Part shown: piece by piece, positions 35,201-47,589 of the stretch
Numbering within the stretch: the first letter of the stretch is position 1
Layout: every line of letters starts with the position of its first letter
Assembly (NCBI GenBank): GCA_020744425.1
Contig: JAGMUV010000004.1
Coordinates: 2,232,001-2,296,000, forward strand
Origin: Dactylonectria macrodidyma
Lineage: Eukaryota > Ascomycota > Sordariomycetes > Hypocreales > Nectriaceae
Direction: 5' to 3'
DNA length: 64,000 nt
Notes under the pieces: model-generated
Database searches by the model: none
What the model was told of the DNA's origin: nothing
Seen by the model: only the letters and a program-made list of their open reading frames with translations
Translations under genes and position numbers: made by a program

Positions 35201-38200
35201 CGGTGCCCTCGGATAGACGGAAATCGACACATGTATCCGCAAGTGGGGGAGGGGTCTCCTCGTGAAGCTAGCCCTACGGGTCTTGTCAATGTCCGAATTG
35301 GATGCCATCATGATTCCACAACCTTACCGCCAGCTCGTCGTCCCAAGGGCGATGTCATCGCTTCACCCCTACCCTTTCCCCTCCGCCCATATCAAGCAGC
35401 TTCCTCATCTAGCATCATCGTAAGCCAAACACATGGCGATGGGTCATGCATTCTACTCTCCCCCCGGCCGCTAACAGGAGGGCGCGCCCATATGTCAGTT
35501 CTCATTCCGAGCCCGAGCATTCGCGGAGGGTCGGGGAGACTATCACGCATGCCCCGGGCACACACACGGTCGTCTGGGCTTCCCCCTCGAAGCGACATCC
35601 GAGTGCGAGACGTGGCACTTGGTGACATGTTGCTGCAAGGACGTGGTTGCTGACATCTGCACTGGCTGTTTGTGATGCCCGCCGCAGCTACAGGGCCGTC
35701 ATGACACCCCGCGAGCAAAAGAATCATGGGATCAGGACCTCTCATGTCACATCGTCCCGTTCCGGAGAGCTCCAACTTCCTCCCCAGCATTTTGATTGTC
35801 AAATCGAAACATTTCAATCCAGACTAGGTAAACCCAAGCAAGGGCTCGCGACTAGATCCGAACCGAGTAGTAATTATTGGACGAAGAGTTCGAGGGAGCT
35901 TCCGCCCCGGCCCGCGATGGCGGGGGGGTTTGCGGCGTTGCTGATCAAGCAAGCGTCGTCTAGTCTGATCAGTCAGCCAGTAAAGATTGGTTGATTACAA
36001 TTCGATGCCAATTGTTGAGCCTCTAACCATGTACGCCTTTGTCATGTCAGGCCAAAGGTGAGAAGATGCAAAACTTTGTTTCTGAATCGTGTCGAGTTGA
36101 ACCTTACGGCAGCCTCTCACCAGTGGCAGTGTTGACCTCGGATGTTCCGAATTGTGGGAAGTAGACGGCAACCAACCGCTCCGGTTCGGAAGCTGTTTCA
36201 GCTCATGATGATCTCCACGATATCTACACCAAACAATGACTTATGGTTTTCTATTTTTAGGAAAGCTCATGTTTCCCATGCTTTGAGTAAGAAACCCTCT
36301 ACTATCACGTGTCTACTATGTACATGTACTACCAGAGTGCTGAGATCGCTTGTTTCGCGATAGTACGAGTAGTCAGTATATGGTCCTCTATTACACGCGG
36401 TGTTTCGACTACTGTTAGATGATGCGACGCATGATGGGATGGGGCGGCCGTGTCGACAATTAGACGGTTTTCCAATAAAGGGATGATTGTGGAGAGCACA
36501 GTTAAGCTTGTTGAGGATGAGCCACTGAGCGCTCAGGTAAGTCATGTTTCTGAGACCGCGCAAGGCCTGTGCACGAGTTACGAAACATGAACTCCATGGA
36601 CTTTAGAAGCATATTGCAAATCAAGCTCACTGTCAGCTAATATCTTTGCAGGGAGAGAATTAGCTTAGAAGCCAAATTCGGGAACTGAGTCATATGCACA
36701 TGGAGGCCAGGGGACTCATGTCAGGACTTTGAGCAACTCGGTCTTTCTTCTACCTTCCTACGAATCTTCCGGACAGGTCCACCATCGAATCTCCAAAGTC
36801 TCGACTGGAATTGAGCGTTTCCATGGAAAGCCCATGGCCCGTGACTAGACACGGCTAAGAGTTTATGGCCCGTTGCTTGAAGGCGGCCTTAGATCCGAAT
36901 TCGTATAACCAATTTGGTGAACCCGCGTATTTGCTCGCCATCGAGGAGTATCACAGGCCCCTTTTGTGGTGGAGACGACGACCCGCTCGGTTTTCGTCTG
37001 CTTCGCCTCTTGACGAGTCGTGTGGGAATTGAATCGTCAGCGAATACTGATGACGACGTTTGTTGCAGATGTTCTTTTTTCTTGAGTTGTAGCCCAATTC
37101 TTCCACTTCGGTGTACCAGAACCCCAAAGTCATGAAGTGCGAGTGCTGCACGGAGGTTGCTTTTGAGAGAGCAAAGGTTGGGGCGCAATTGCAACAAAGC
37201 CGGCTGCCGCTGGCGCGACGGGAACCTTGAAACAAGCGGTGGCTTTCAATCTAACTGAGGTCTAGAGGAAAATCCACCGCAATCCGTTTGAAAAGTGAGC
37301 AAGGGGTCCCTGTCTTCTCCCATCTGCCCCTCCCAGCGGTGTCTCAAGTCCATCCAATCCCCGGTGGCGAGCCTCATGCCATCGCTTCAACGCGACTTGG
37401 TATCTAGCTTCGGGACTTGGGTGGGATTTGCGGATGTCTCTTTGTCTCGACTGGTTGCACATGAAGGCACGATGAAATCTGCAACTGGCTTTCATCGAGA
37501 CATGGGTGCAACCCGTGTTTGCTCTGATTCGCCAAGTCATTCCCCTTTGGATTGCGCAGTGCGACTGCGGCATCCGTTCGTGCAACGTCTGCCCAAGGAA
37601 AAAGTCGAGGGCACCGCGTCTGTGTCCGCGTCAGCTTGCGTTGGTGGATTGCTGCGACTCGGAGCTTTGCTGTGGCTGTGATCCTATCGACGGGATCTGC
37701 ATCCGCGTCATTTAAATCACAAGTACATCAGTGATGATGCTTGGGCTATGGTGGAAGCTACGCGGCGGAAGTTTGTGAAAGTAACCGACGCAAGTGGTGG
37801 TGATAGGGATATGGCATCATTTTCGTCGTCGGTGCCATCAGATACCGACGTATGCTTCGTTGTCGAGGCTAGCAAATTCAAAGGCAGCCAATGACGAAGT
37901 ATTAGCCGTCAGCTTAAATCAGATCCGGCTCCAGGTCTCAGCAATGCTCGTCCCTTCCCTCCGTCTGTTATCTGCCAATTATTCCGTCCTCTGCCGCAGG
38001 GCCATGGAGTTTTTGCGGTGGTCATGGTTGCTTGGTTCGTTCCTTGTGCTGCAGGTCCTGAAGATTTCCCAGTCGCTGCCCCACGTCCCCACCTTTCTCA
38101 TGACATGGATCGCCTGTCTTCGCTGGGGCTATCTCCCTTTCTTTTCTTCGAACGACGGTCTGGTGGGTGGTTTGAGCTATGCAGACTTCAAGTTACTCCC

Positions 38201-38640
38201 AGTTCGGCACCACGCGCGTACTATCCCAATTACGCAGTGTCATGAGTTGTCCAGTCATGGCCATTGAATGCCATCCGCCCGGAATGGCATGTGTCACGAC
38301 CACTCGGGCGATCTGCGCTGGTACATCCCCTGGAAGTGACTCCCTAACCGGGTCCTCCGCTCCCCGAAAGGGGCTTCCTAACAATGATAGAGTAGCCGTA
38401 TCGGAAAGAGGTGCAATATGCAGTCAGATATCGACCTGAACTCTTCGAGGCAACTCGGGCGCTGCGCCCACCAACCGCGTCTCAGGGGTATTCTTCAGAT
38501 CCAGGGTACCTAGGCTATAGGTACCAAACTGCCCTGGAACGTTGGTCCCCTCGATCCATCGTACTATGTAACTTGATGTGGTCGGGACCTCCACGTCACT
38601 TTCCCTCCTCGTCACTCGTGCCGTTCGTAGCTCTTTCCAT
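32225..38640. other. Large gene-poor region
   Basis: 6.4 kb between the divergent DUF3237 and OCH1 genes. I find no protein family in either strand. Frames are short and overlap. Notable contents are a (CCCACAT)-type repeat near 33727-33757, three tandem 17-bp units at 34627-34677 and several TAGGTA-type palindromes. A weak TATA-like site (about 33863) precedes a 113-codon frame starting at 33897; I do not consider it supported. Confidence 0.45.
34627..34677. repeat. 17-bp tandem repeat, three copies
   Basis: Three consecutive 17-base units beginning CAAGCARTGG, starting at 34627, 34644 and 34661, the last diverged. A partial unit with the same CAGTGGGTT core lies just upstream (about 34609-34617). 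It is a short minisatellite in a gene-poor region. Confidence 0.85.
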
Positions 38641-39386
38641 TGCTTGAAGCACCAGGGCCACGTATCATTTCTCTCCATATAGTACCGTGGCTCGCACGTG
38701 GTGGCTTTGGCGGCTTGTCTGTTTTCTTCAGCTTTCAGCTTTTCAGCTTAACCCAGCCAATCCCTGCCTCCCTTCCGTCAACTCTTCTCCTAGCATCACC
38801 ACTACTCACCTCGACTGCTACAACGGCTCCCTTCCTATACCAATAGCCCCCATTTGAGTCGACAACCTCTCACAACTGCTGCAATCAGGGTCAGCGAAAC
38901 CGCCCTACCAACTTCCCCCTGCTCGCGCGGCGGCTCCTTGGCGAACACTCTAACGGTGAGCACGGCGCCACAATCTGCAGCTCCAGAGATTGCGCTCGGC
39001 CTCATATCGCCTAGGGTGCGACTACAACTGGGGCTCAGCGCTGGAACGACCGCTAGAACAACGCCTGTGCTACGCTGGCGCCAGGTTGTCTCCAATTGTG
39101 GATAACCCCCTACCAGACTCCCTCCCCTGCCTGCGCCGCGACACCACCAAGGAACACTTTTTTGTTGCATCTTCATTCTTTGCCTACTTGCGTCTTCACC
39201 TCTCTTCTTCCCCTCGTTCCCTCAAGGCCACCTAATCTTCTCGATGCGCCTCTAATCCTTCACGTCTTCTTTCTCCTCTTTCGCTTCTAACGGCACCTCC
39301 GCCTCTGCCGCGACCGCCATCCACTCCTTGGAACGATACGAGAAGACACAGCGCTCCTCGAGACTCGCTGTCGCCCATAGCCAACC
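38641..39386 (+). promoter_or_regulatory. OCH1 promoter and CT-rich leader
   Basis: Pyrimidine-rich on the + strand from about 38700 up to the OCH1 ATG, with stop-poor overlapping frames as in the other leaders of this window. Best read as core promoter plus 5' UTR. Confidence 0.5.
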
Positions 39387-40601
39387 ATGCTCAATTCTCG
39401 TCGCGCCATCGTGGCCGCCCTCTTCCTCCTAACCTTCTTCTTCCTCATCTCAAGAACGCACCACTCACCCCCCGTCATCCCGACTCCCCAGGCCGCCGAT
39501 TCCAACAATAAAGTTCCCGCTTCGAACCCCGATTCCGCAGCCGCCTCCAATGTTCAGGCAACTAAAGAGATGGAGGTGAAGAAGCCGCAGCGCACGAGGC
39601 CCCGTATCGACATGTCAGACATGTCCACTGACGGCAAGCTTGCGTACGCATACCCCTACGATGTCGAGACCAAGTTCCCCGCCTACATCTGGCAAACTTG
39701 GAAGCAGAGCCCCGATCAGCCCGACTTCAAATTCAAGGACGAGGAGGCGTCATGGACCGACGAACACCCTGGCTTCGTCCACGAGGTCATCACTGACGAT
39801 GTCGCTGTCCACTTGCTCCGGCTTCTTTACGCCTCAATCCCCGAGGTTCTCGAGGCCTACAACGCTATGCCCTTACCTGTCCTCAAGGCCGACTTCTTCC
39901 GCTACCTGATCCTCTTTGCCCGCGGTGGAATCTACTCAGATATCGACACGTACGCCATCCAGAGCGCCTTCAAGTGGATCCCAGAGGATATTCCCCGCGA
40001 AACTGTTGGTCTTGTCATTGGCATCGAGGCAGACCCTGACCGTCCTGACTGGGCAGACTGGTACAGTCGCCGAATCCAATTCTGCCAGTGGACCATCCAG
40101 AGCAAGCCTGGCCACCCCGTTCTACGCGACATCATTGGCCGTATCACGAACAAGACCCTCACATGGAAGAGCGAGGGAAAGCTTGAAAACTTTGACGGCA
40201 ACAACGTGGTAGAGTTCAGCGGCCCAGCTGTATGGACTGACACAGTGATGGACTATTTCAATGATGAGCGCTATTTTGACATGGGTGCAAGTAAGGAAAA
40301 GATCGACTACCGCAAATTTACGGGCATGGAGACGAGCAAACGTGTGGGCGACGTCGTGGTCCTGCCCATCACTAGCTTCTCTCCTGGTGTAGGACAGATG
40401 GGTGCCAAGGAGCCCGATGATCCCATGGCATTTGTGAAGCACGACTTCGAAGGTAAGCGAATACTCTGAACACTGCAGTCTACAGACTATGCTAACAATT
40501 CGGCCCCAGGCACATGGAAGCCCGAAAGCGAGCGACACATTGGCGAACAGCAGCCAGATACCACCGCACAACAGCCAGAGCAGCAAGTTATTCAGCAATA
40601 A
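39387..40601 (+). CDS. OCH1: Och1-family alpha-1,6-mannosyltransferase
   Basis: Golgi type II membrane enzyme that adds the first alpha-1,6-mannose to N-glycan cores, starting outer-chain growth. Two exons: 39387-40452 and 40510-40601, giving 385 residues, the usual length. A short cytosolic N-terminus (MLNSRR) is followed by a signal-anchor helix (about 7-22) and a Ser/Asn/Ala stem. The GT32 catalytic domain contains FPAYIWQTWK, LKADFFRYLILFARGGIY and the DXD metal site Asp185-Ile-Asp187. One Asn-Lys-Thr glycosylation site is visible (ITNKTLTW). A Gln-rich tail is encoded by the last exon. The donor is GTAAGC and the acceptor CAG. Related Och1 paralogues exist in fungi, so one-to-one orthology is not proven. 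Confidence 0.93.
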
Positions 40602-42010
40602 CCTCCAGCCTCTAGCAACCAGTAATTCTACAACACCATCACCGACGAGATATTATGCTCCACGACGACCCACCTAAGATACGCTTCTTGACATTGTATA
40701 TTTCAACGGTTACTCTATTCTAATGGCCTCCTTCGGTGCCACTTTTGGGCTGGTTTCCACGACATGTGGGTTCCCTTTGGGCCTGTTCCGCCCACAACGA
40801 TTGCATTGCAGAGGACACGCAAAAAGATTGGGGGGCAAAGGCGATTAGACTTGATTTTCGTTTTCTGTTTTGGGGTGTCTTTTTTTGGAAGGGGGGGGGG
40901 ATAGATTTCACACGATTTTTCTCGTTTTCAGTTGTCATCATCGTTGTTCTTTTTGGGGCTGTTTCACAGTCTATCGGGTGTTGTAAGTGGCAAGAGATCC
41001 ACGGAGTAGGAGTAAGATGGTCACGATGATGGTAAACATGGCGGATTCGCGCGGCCAAAGCATCGCTTTTATCATGACCAACGCGGGGTGTCGAGGTACC
41101 ATCGTTGACGCAGACTCGTCGACGGCGCAACAGAGTCTTGGCCTTGGAAGAGGCAAGCCGATACTAGCTGACACGACCTGGACTCGGGCAAGGAAGGAAT
41201 CTTAGAAAATGCCCAGAGGTATCTCATCAATCAGAACCGGCTCTGAGGCTGCAAATCACTCGCCAGTCAATGTTTCTCATAAGATGCGTCATGCGTTACT
41301 TTGTCATGGCCATATAGCTCATCATGGGGAACATGCCATTGACCAACCAGATTGCGCTGCTCTTCTCACCGACCTTCGCAATGCTACCTCCGCCTGCCCG
41401 TGCCACTCTGCAATGCAATCCATTATGTACGTAATCTTGCTTCCTTTCGCCAAGAATGGTTTTCCTATCCAGGCCTATCTGGCCTAATCCAGTTCAGCTA
41501 CCCAAAGCGGTTCCGCGCTGTCATTGCAGCCCCGCATTTTCCCCAGATTTAGAAGACATGCGCCTCTCTCGCGGCCCCGTCATTGGGCGAATCGCTGAGG
41601 GGAAAGCGGCTGGGCGAACGGTTATGGAGTGCATGCCCTGGAGGGGAAGGGAAGAACGGCTATCACTGGCGATGGTAGCCGAGGCGAAGGGGGGGAGCTG
41701 TTGGTGATATTCAGAGCAAAGCTGGCCCGTTGCAACTCTCAATGAAACCCAAGGTATGCCAAAGACTGGACGAGAGACGCGATAGACGAAGCGCCAGGTC
41801 CGAGGTTCGAACGAGATATTGAGTGAGACATTGAGACAACGCCGACATCAACATTTCGTCAATTGACAGGCCGATGCCAAGTGTGCCTCTTGTCGTCTCA
41901 CAACACCAAACAGCAACAAGTCCTCCTCTCGAACATTGGCCACGTCGTCCGCGCATACGAACCCAGACATAGCTCGCTCACTTCCTGCCAATGCGGGTAT
42001 AACACCGACC
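40602..42010. other. Intergenic region
   Basis: 1.4 kb between OCH1 and the acyl-CoA synthetase, both on the + strand. It includes a G-rich tract near 40890-40900 and T-rich segments typical of a 3' UTR. No gene is recognisable. Confidence 0.5.
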
Positions 42011-44124
42011 ATGTTCATGACGAGAGGATTGGTGAGGCGATGTGTTGCCGGCGGGGCTATCAATGGGAGGAGAGCGACACAGCAGAGACGAGCCATCGCG
42101 ACGGCAGGGTTGAGTCTTCGATGGGGCCCTGATGAGGTACGTTTCGACGGCATGTTTTGCGAGTTGGGTTATAAGCGTGGGCGGCATGATGAGAATGGGG
42201 AGGCGAAGACGTGGGCAAGTGTCCATCGCATGTGGTCGCCTGCTCAGGATGATGATGTCACCTTCAATTTGTTGGATGAAGTTGATATACTCCTTGAGTT
42301 CTCTCTCATCTCATCCTACAACCAATTCACTAACACGCCCTCTAATAGCCAGCTCTATATACCTGCACCATCCCCCAGCATTTCTCCTCCGTCGTATCCT
42401 CCCACGGCGACCGGCCGGCCGTCATCGCTCGCTCCCCATCATCACCTTCACTCTCCATCTCGGCCACAGAAACATCTCTCTCATACCACGCCCTCGACCT
42501 CCTCTCGAACCGTCTCGCCGCCTCGCTGTCCTCCATCGGCGTCCGCAAGGGCGACCGGGTCGCCGTCTCCCTGGGCAACACGCCCGACTTTGCCGCCCTC
42601 ACCTACGCCGTCTTCAAGCTCGGCGTCGTCCTGGTGCCTCTCAACCCGGGCTTCAACGATCGCCAGGTCGCCGCCGCGCTCAAGCACCTCGCTGTCGAGG
42701 TCCTGATCATCGGCGCCGTGACGGATCTGGCGTACCGGCCGGGCAAAGGGAGGTGCAATCAGCCCCTGCTCGAGAGTATCGTCGGTGACATCCACGGCTC
42801 GACGGTCCAGAGCGAAACTGTGCCCTCGCTAAAGAAGGTCGTGGTCGTGGATAACCGAGCCAGCCATCCCGATATCAACTTCAAACTCGAGGCTTGCCAT
42901 GCCCTGACTCCCTTCACAACACTCCTCGAGGGCTCTGACCGCCCCGTCACGCCTGACGCTTCCCTTGACGCCAACGAGACTGTTAATATCCAATTCACTT
43001 CTGGGACCACGTCGACTCCCAAAGCCGCGATGCTCTCGCACCACTCCATCCTCAACAACGGCGCTCTCATCGCCCACCGGATGGGCCTGGTGGCCTCTGA
43101 CCGCATAGTCGTCCCGCCGCCTCTATTCCACTGCTTTGGAAGCGTCCTGGGATACATGGCGACGGCCACGACTGGTGCCGCCATTCTATTCCCCAGCCCT
43201 GCATTCGATCCTGTTGCCACGCTACGTATGTGCGTAGACCACGATGCCACGGGCCTCTACGGCGTGAGTACCATGCTGGTCGCCGTGCTTGAGGCGCTCG
43301 ACGCGGGCGATGTGGTGGACGCGGCGCCTCGAAATCTCACCAAGGGCATCGTGGCCGGCAGCAGCGTGCCCGAGTCGCTGATGCGCACGCTCTACGCCAA
43401 GCTAGGCCTCGGCGATGTAGTCATCTGCTACGGCATGACCGAAACCAGCCCCGTCAGCTGCATGACGACGCCGTCGGACCCCCTAGCAAAACGCACCGCC
43501 AGCGTCGGCGTCCCGATGCCGCACACGGGCGTCAAGATCGTCGACCCGCACGACCGGTCCCGCGTCCTGCCGCTGGGCGAGCGGGGAGAGCTCGCTGCTG
43601 CGGGGTACCTCGTCATGAAGGGCTACTACGGCGACGAGGAGCGCACGGCCGAGGTGCGAGTGAAGGACCCCGAAGACGGCAAGGTCTGGATGTACTCGGG
43701 CGACGAGGCCGAGATGGACGCCGACGGCTACGTGCAGATCACGGGTCGCATCAAGGACCTCATCATCCGCGGCGGCGAGAACATCCACCCGCTGGAGGTC
43801 GAGGACTGTCTCATGACGCACCCGGGCGTGCGCGAGGCGAGCGTCGTCGGCGTCCCGGACGACCGCCTCGGGGAATCCGTCGCCGCCTTTGTCATCCCGG
43901 CCCGGGGCTGGACGCCGAGCGACGGAGACGGGGCCGGCGAGCAGTCGCACGTGCTCACGCCCAACGCCGTGCGCGACTGGGTAGCCACGCGGCTGTCCAA
44001 GCACTTGGTGCCCAAGTACGTCTTCTGGACTGACGAGTACCCCAAGACGGCGAGTGGCAAGATCCAAAAGTTCAAGCTGAGGGACACGGCGCGAGAGACG
44101 CTCGGCTTGCAAGATACAAAGTAG
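42011..44124 (+). CDS. Mitochondrial-type acyl-CoA synthetase (ACSF2-like)
   Basis: ATP-dependent fatty acid:CoA ligase of the AMP-binding superfamily. Two exons: 42011-42136 and 42349-44124, giving 633 residues. Exon 2 has no in-frame ATG before the conserved start of the enzyme (TIPQHFSSVVSSHGDRPAVI), so an upstream exon is required. The 42-codon exon 1 joins in phase 0 and reads as a mitochondrial presequence: many Arg, no acidic residue until its last two codons. The nucleotide loop is FTSGTTSTPKAAM (258-270), where the usual TGxPKG is TSTPKA. YGMTETSP, YSGDEAEMD and GRIKDLIIRGGENI follow, and the catalytic lysine is Lys613 in KTASGKIQK. No peroxisomal SKL end. Chain length of the substrate is an inference (medium chain). 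Confidence 0.9.
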
Positions 44125-44585
44125 GACGTGTATGTCTCTCCGGGAGAAGGTAGGTAGAGTGGCCGATGATGGTGAATTCAAGGGGGCTTTCTGTTCCCAC
44201 ATATCTTGTATATAGAGAAATCGCATATATAGCAAGCCAAGACAAGACTTCATTTTCAAAAATCCCCAAGCCTCAAGTGCAACTCCGAGCATACAAGCAA
44301 ACTTTTTTGACTTCTCTCTGCTAGGGGCATCATCATCATCTAGTTGTGGGATATCGCCAGAGCTCTAGTTCATGTGAGGTGCCTGACCCCATCCATCCGT
44401 TCGCGCTCCGGCTCTGGGCGAAGAGGCCAAAAATCCGACAAGGGTAGTACCATGTGTCCAGAGCATATGAGTGGGTGAAAAGAAAACCAAAATCCGAAAA
44501 ACAAGAAACGCAGAAAGACCGCAACATCAGGCGAGTCTGGCGTGAGATGGCGGCGTGGTCCCGTATAACTCCCTATCCCAAAGGT
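44125..44585. other. Convergent intergenic region
   Basis: 461 bp between the stop codons of the acyl-CoA synthetase and ceramide synthase genes. A TAGGTAG motif occurs just past the synthetase stop (about 44149-44157). Otherwise only 3' UTR sequence is expected. Confidence 0.5.
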
Positions 44586-46696
44586 TTAATCAACCTGCTT
44601 CTCGCAACCAATGCGTCCGAGCAACTCCTTGCGATCGCTGTGTCCTGGCAAGCTAACTCCTGAGCTGCTGGCCTGCTTCCGGAGGCCAGTTCGGCGTTCC
44701 CAGTTTCGGAGGTCGAGATCCTCAACGCCGACCTCCTCCTCGAGAGGCTGAGCTTCCTCGTAAATAAACTCGTCCTCTTCTTCTTCCTCGTCCTCGCCAT
44801 CGCTTCGGACATCGTCAGAGACACCCCCCTTGAGGACCTTAATCACGACGCGAACAATCATAGTGAACCAGATGATAGTGAGGAACTGAAGGAAGAGAAG
44901 GGGGGTCAGGAAGGCCCACTTGACCGTCTCGTTGTAGCAGACCAAGCCATTGTTATCCATGAAAGGCTCGATGAGGTACGAAAATCCCGAAGGCGGGTCC
45001 ATGGGTCCCACTCTGTTCTCGTTGGTGCCCTTGAAGCAGCCGGTGGTCAAAATCTCAGGCGTGTGTGAATAGATTGACCAGCAGGCAGTCAAGAACAAAC
45101 AGTGGCGGGCAATGAACCATGAGACAACAAAGAGACCAAACATAGCGTCGCAGAGCTTCTGGAAGCCGCAGTACTTTAGGCATTTGGCAAGCTGTGTACA
45201 CGTCAGCAGGGAGGCTCCTCCACACTCGGCGGCAGGGATCAGGGCCACCTACCGGCAGGATCAAATCGCCCAAATCCATGATGATCAGAATGAAGTTGCC
45301 GATGCGTGTGTGGCCGTAGGCGTAGCACGCCCAGATGAGGCTCGTGGTAACGAAGTGGTGAGTGAGCATCTGCCAGTGGTCCTTGCGGCGCTCTTCGATG
45401 TGAATGACAATGATCTGCTGTAGCCAGAAGGCCCATTGGACCAACAGGTAGCTCTTCATAAGACCATCAAGCTCGCGGTTGGGCCAGTTGGTCCAAAGCT
45501 CTCTCATGTTCAGCCAGTGCGGAGAGTTGTAGTAAATGTACTATTCGATGTCAGCGGTGCTCTCACATTTATGTCGATTGCGTTTGGCCACTCACCATTC
45601 CCAGAGGCCAAAAAACAGTGTAGAGAACAGTGAGCCAGGCTTGCTCACTGAAGCGGGTCAAGGCTTTCCTCTTAGTGATGCCCTGGAGCTTACCGAGGGG
45701 CGCAAGCAGATATTCCATGGTGGCGGCGCGGAGGCCAGTGAAGACGACAATGCCAAAGAGGATGAAATAGCCATCATCATAACCAGTGCCGTACTCCCCG
45801 GACTGAGGGTTGAAGTAGCTTAGGTGGAAGAATTTGGTCGTGTGAATCCTTGCTCGGGGAATCCAGCTGTGGGCGAGGAAGAGGAGGGCAAGCAGATTGA
45901 ACGAGAGACCTAAGGACGGGAGATCATTGGTTAGCACAGCTTGGCGACGAGATGATGCAGCTGGGCCTCTGCATCCCAGGTGCCGGTGCAGACATGACCC
46001 TGCAGGGCTCTGAAGCGGACGCGCAATTGGAGTGATAGATGTGAGAGAAGAGGAGATGTCATGCCAGCAAGCGGCGGTGTCCGGGAGAATGCGGCGAGGG
46101 GTAGGGATGATGCTGTGCCATGCGGGGTCCTTTTCGAAGACGGGATTCATCCGCACAGGAGGTAAGGAGGGGCAGCAAATGCAAAGGCAGCTAATAACAT
46201 GACCCGAGACCCCAAGACTCGGGTGGTATTGGTAGTTTAGGGTTTTGGGGGTCAACGAGATGTCAATAAACGTACCTATCTGGTTCTCCACAAACCAGCG
46301 CGCGAGGTGTTTCCAGGTGCTTTCATCCTTGCGCCTCAGTCGGCGGACGAGAACAACGCTATTGCCCGAAGTCTGCATGTACAGGGGGCCGTTCATGTTG
46401 GGTGTGCTGTTCTGGCGCGGGCGCGAGGCCGAGGGGGAAGGCGTCTTAGTTTTGTAGTCTCCGTTACGATAGCCATTGATCGAATTGGCTTTTGTGTTGT
46501 CCTTTGCATTTGCCTTTCCATTGGGATTATTTTGGCTGGCGGGAGCGGCACCGGCCGTTGTTGGTGCAGGGGCTGGCGCTGACGTTGGCTGTGCATTTCC
46601 AATGGCTCGGCCATTGGTGGCGGGGGAGAAAAAGACCTTGTCGTCGGCCCGCGACGGCGCAGGGGAGCCTGAGGTGCTCATGGTAGAACCGCTCAT
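44586..46696 (-). CDS. LAG1: Ceramide synthase (Lag1/Lac1, TLC domain)
   Basis: ER membrane acyl-CoA:sphingoid-base N-acyltransferase that makes ceramide. Four exons: 46696-46276, 45909-45596, 45540-45253 and 45191-44586, giving 542 residues. The N-terminal 130 residues are a Ser/Pro/Asn/Ala-rich disordered region. The TRAM-LAG1-CLN8 domain holds several membrane helices with the catalytic His306-His307 in MLTHHFVTTSLIW and the RIGNFILIIMDLGDLILP segment. The C-terminus is very acidic (SDGEDEEEEEDEF), as in other fungal members where casein-kinase sites regulate the enzyme. The 366-nt intron 1 is the longest in the gene. A second in-frame ATG lies five codons in (46681). Fungi usually have two classes (Lag1/BarA); I cannot assign the class firmly. 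Confidence 0.93.
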
Positions 46697-47571
46697 GATA
46701 GAACCGCTTGGCAAGAGATTCGACTGTTCAAGAGGTGATTTTCGTGTGTCTGCCGTATTTCTCGTGTTGTCTCGTTATTCTGGTTTTTTCGTCGGTTGTC
46801 TTAGCTCAACGCGCCGGTTGGATACGTGGTTGCTTTTGGCGGCTGTGGGTGGAGGGAGAATGGGCGAGCGAGCGATTGCGGGATGCCGAGGGAGGGAGAA
46901 AACAGGAGAAGAAGCAGTCACAGAACCAAGCCCAGGGCGGTCAAGAAAAGTAGAGGGACAGAAAGGGCAGCGACGGGAGAAGGGCTAGGACTCGGTCAAT
47001 GGCTTTTTCCTGGTGGTTGGCGCTATCGATGGCGGGATACGGCCGGCAAGCAGCGATTTCGATGAGCTGCAGAATGAGGTAGTGAAGAAGCCAGAGTTGG
47101 CCGTTAGTGTTAGGTAGGTATGTGAGTGAAGGAGAGAGAGATCCAACTCTCAGGACTCGCAGCAACACACGAGAGGAGGATCTCGAAAAGCCAGATAGCT
47201 CGCGAGGAGGGGCAGCAAGCGAAAATGAGCAAAAGAGGTAGGTAAGGGATAAATAGCAGCCGCGCTACAGAAGGGATGGGAAGCCGATGAATTTTGAATC
47301 CCCGATCTGAATTGGGCTCTAGAGATCCATGTGCCAAGCCCCGGGTCGGGACTCCTTTGGAGGAGGAGATCCCCCCACAACGGGCAAATCCCAAGGCGGT
47401 GAGCAGGGCCCCTGCAGCTGGCAAGGCCCTGGAATAGGCCCATAGGAGGGCTCCCTACAGGTGCCTGCCAGCTGCGTGCCGTTGTTCTAAGGGCACACTG
47501 GACTCCCAGCACATGGGAAGCAATTGGGAGCGTGCGGCGGAGTGCATAACTGCGCGCTGTAGAGGGGGTGT

Positions 47572-47589
47572 ACCCCCCCGAAGGGGGGT
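47572..47589. repeat. C6/G6 inverted repeat (hairpin)
   Basis: The arms ACCCCCC (47572-47578) and GGGGGGT (47583-47589) are perfectly complementary around a four-base loop. It lies about 0.9 kb upstream of the ceramide synthase start, in the divergent intergenic region. Confidence 0.8.

Noticed and set aside
41795..41825. GGTTCGAAC word resembling a tRNA B box
   Set aside because: No pairing T-arm and no A box at the right distance upstream.
43483..44292. 269-codon frame antisense to the acyl-CoA synthetase
   Set aside because: Mirror frame of a highly GC-biased coding region; no family resemblance.
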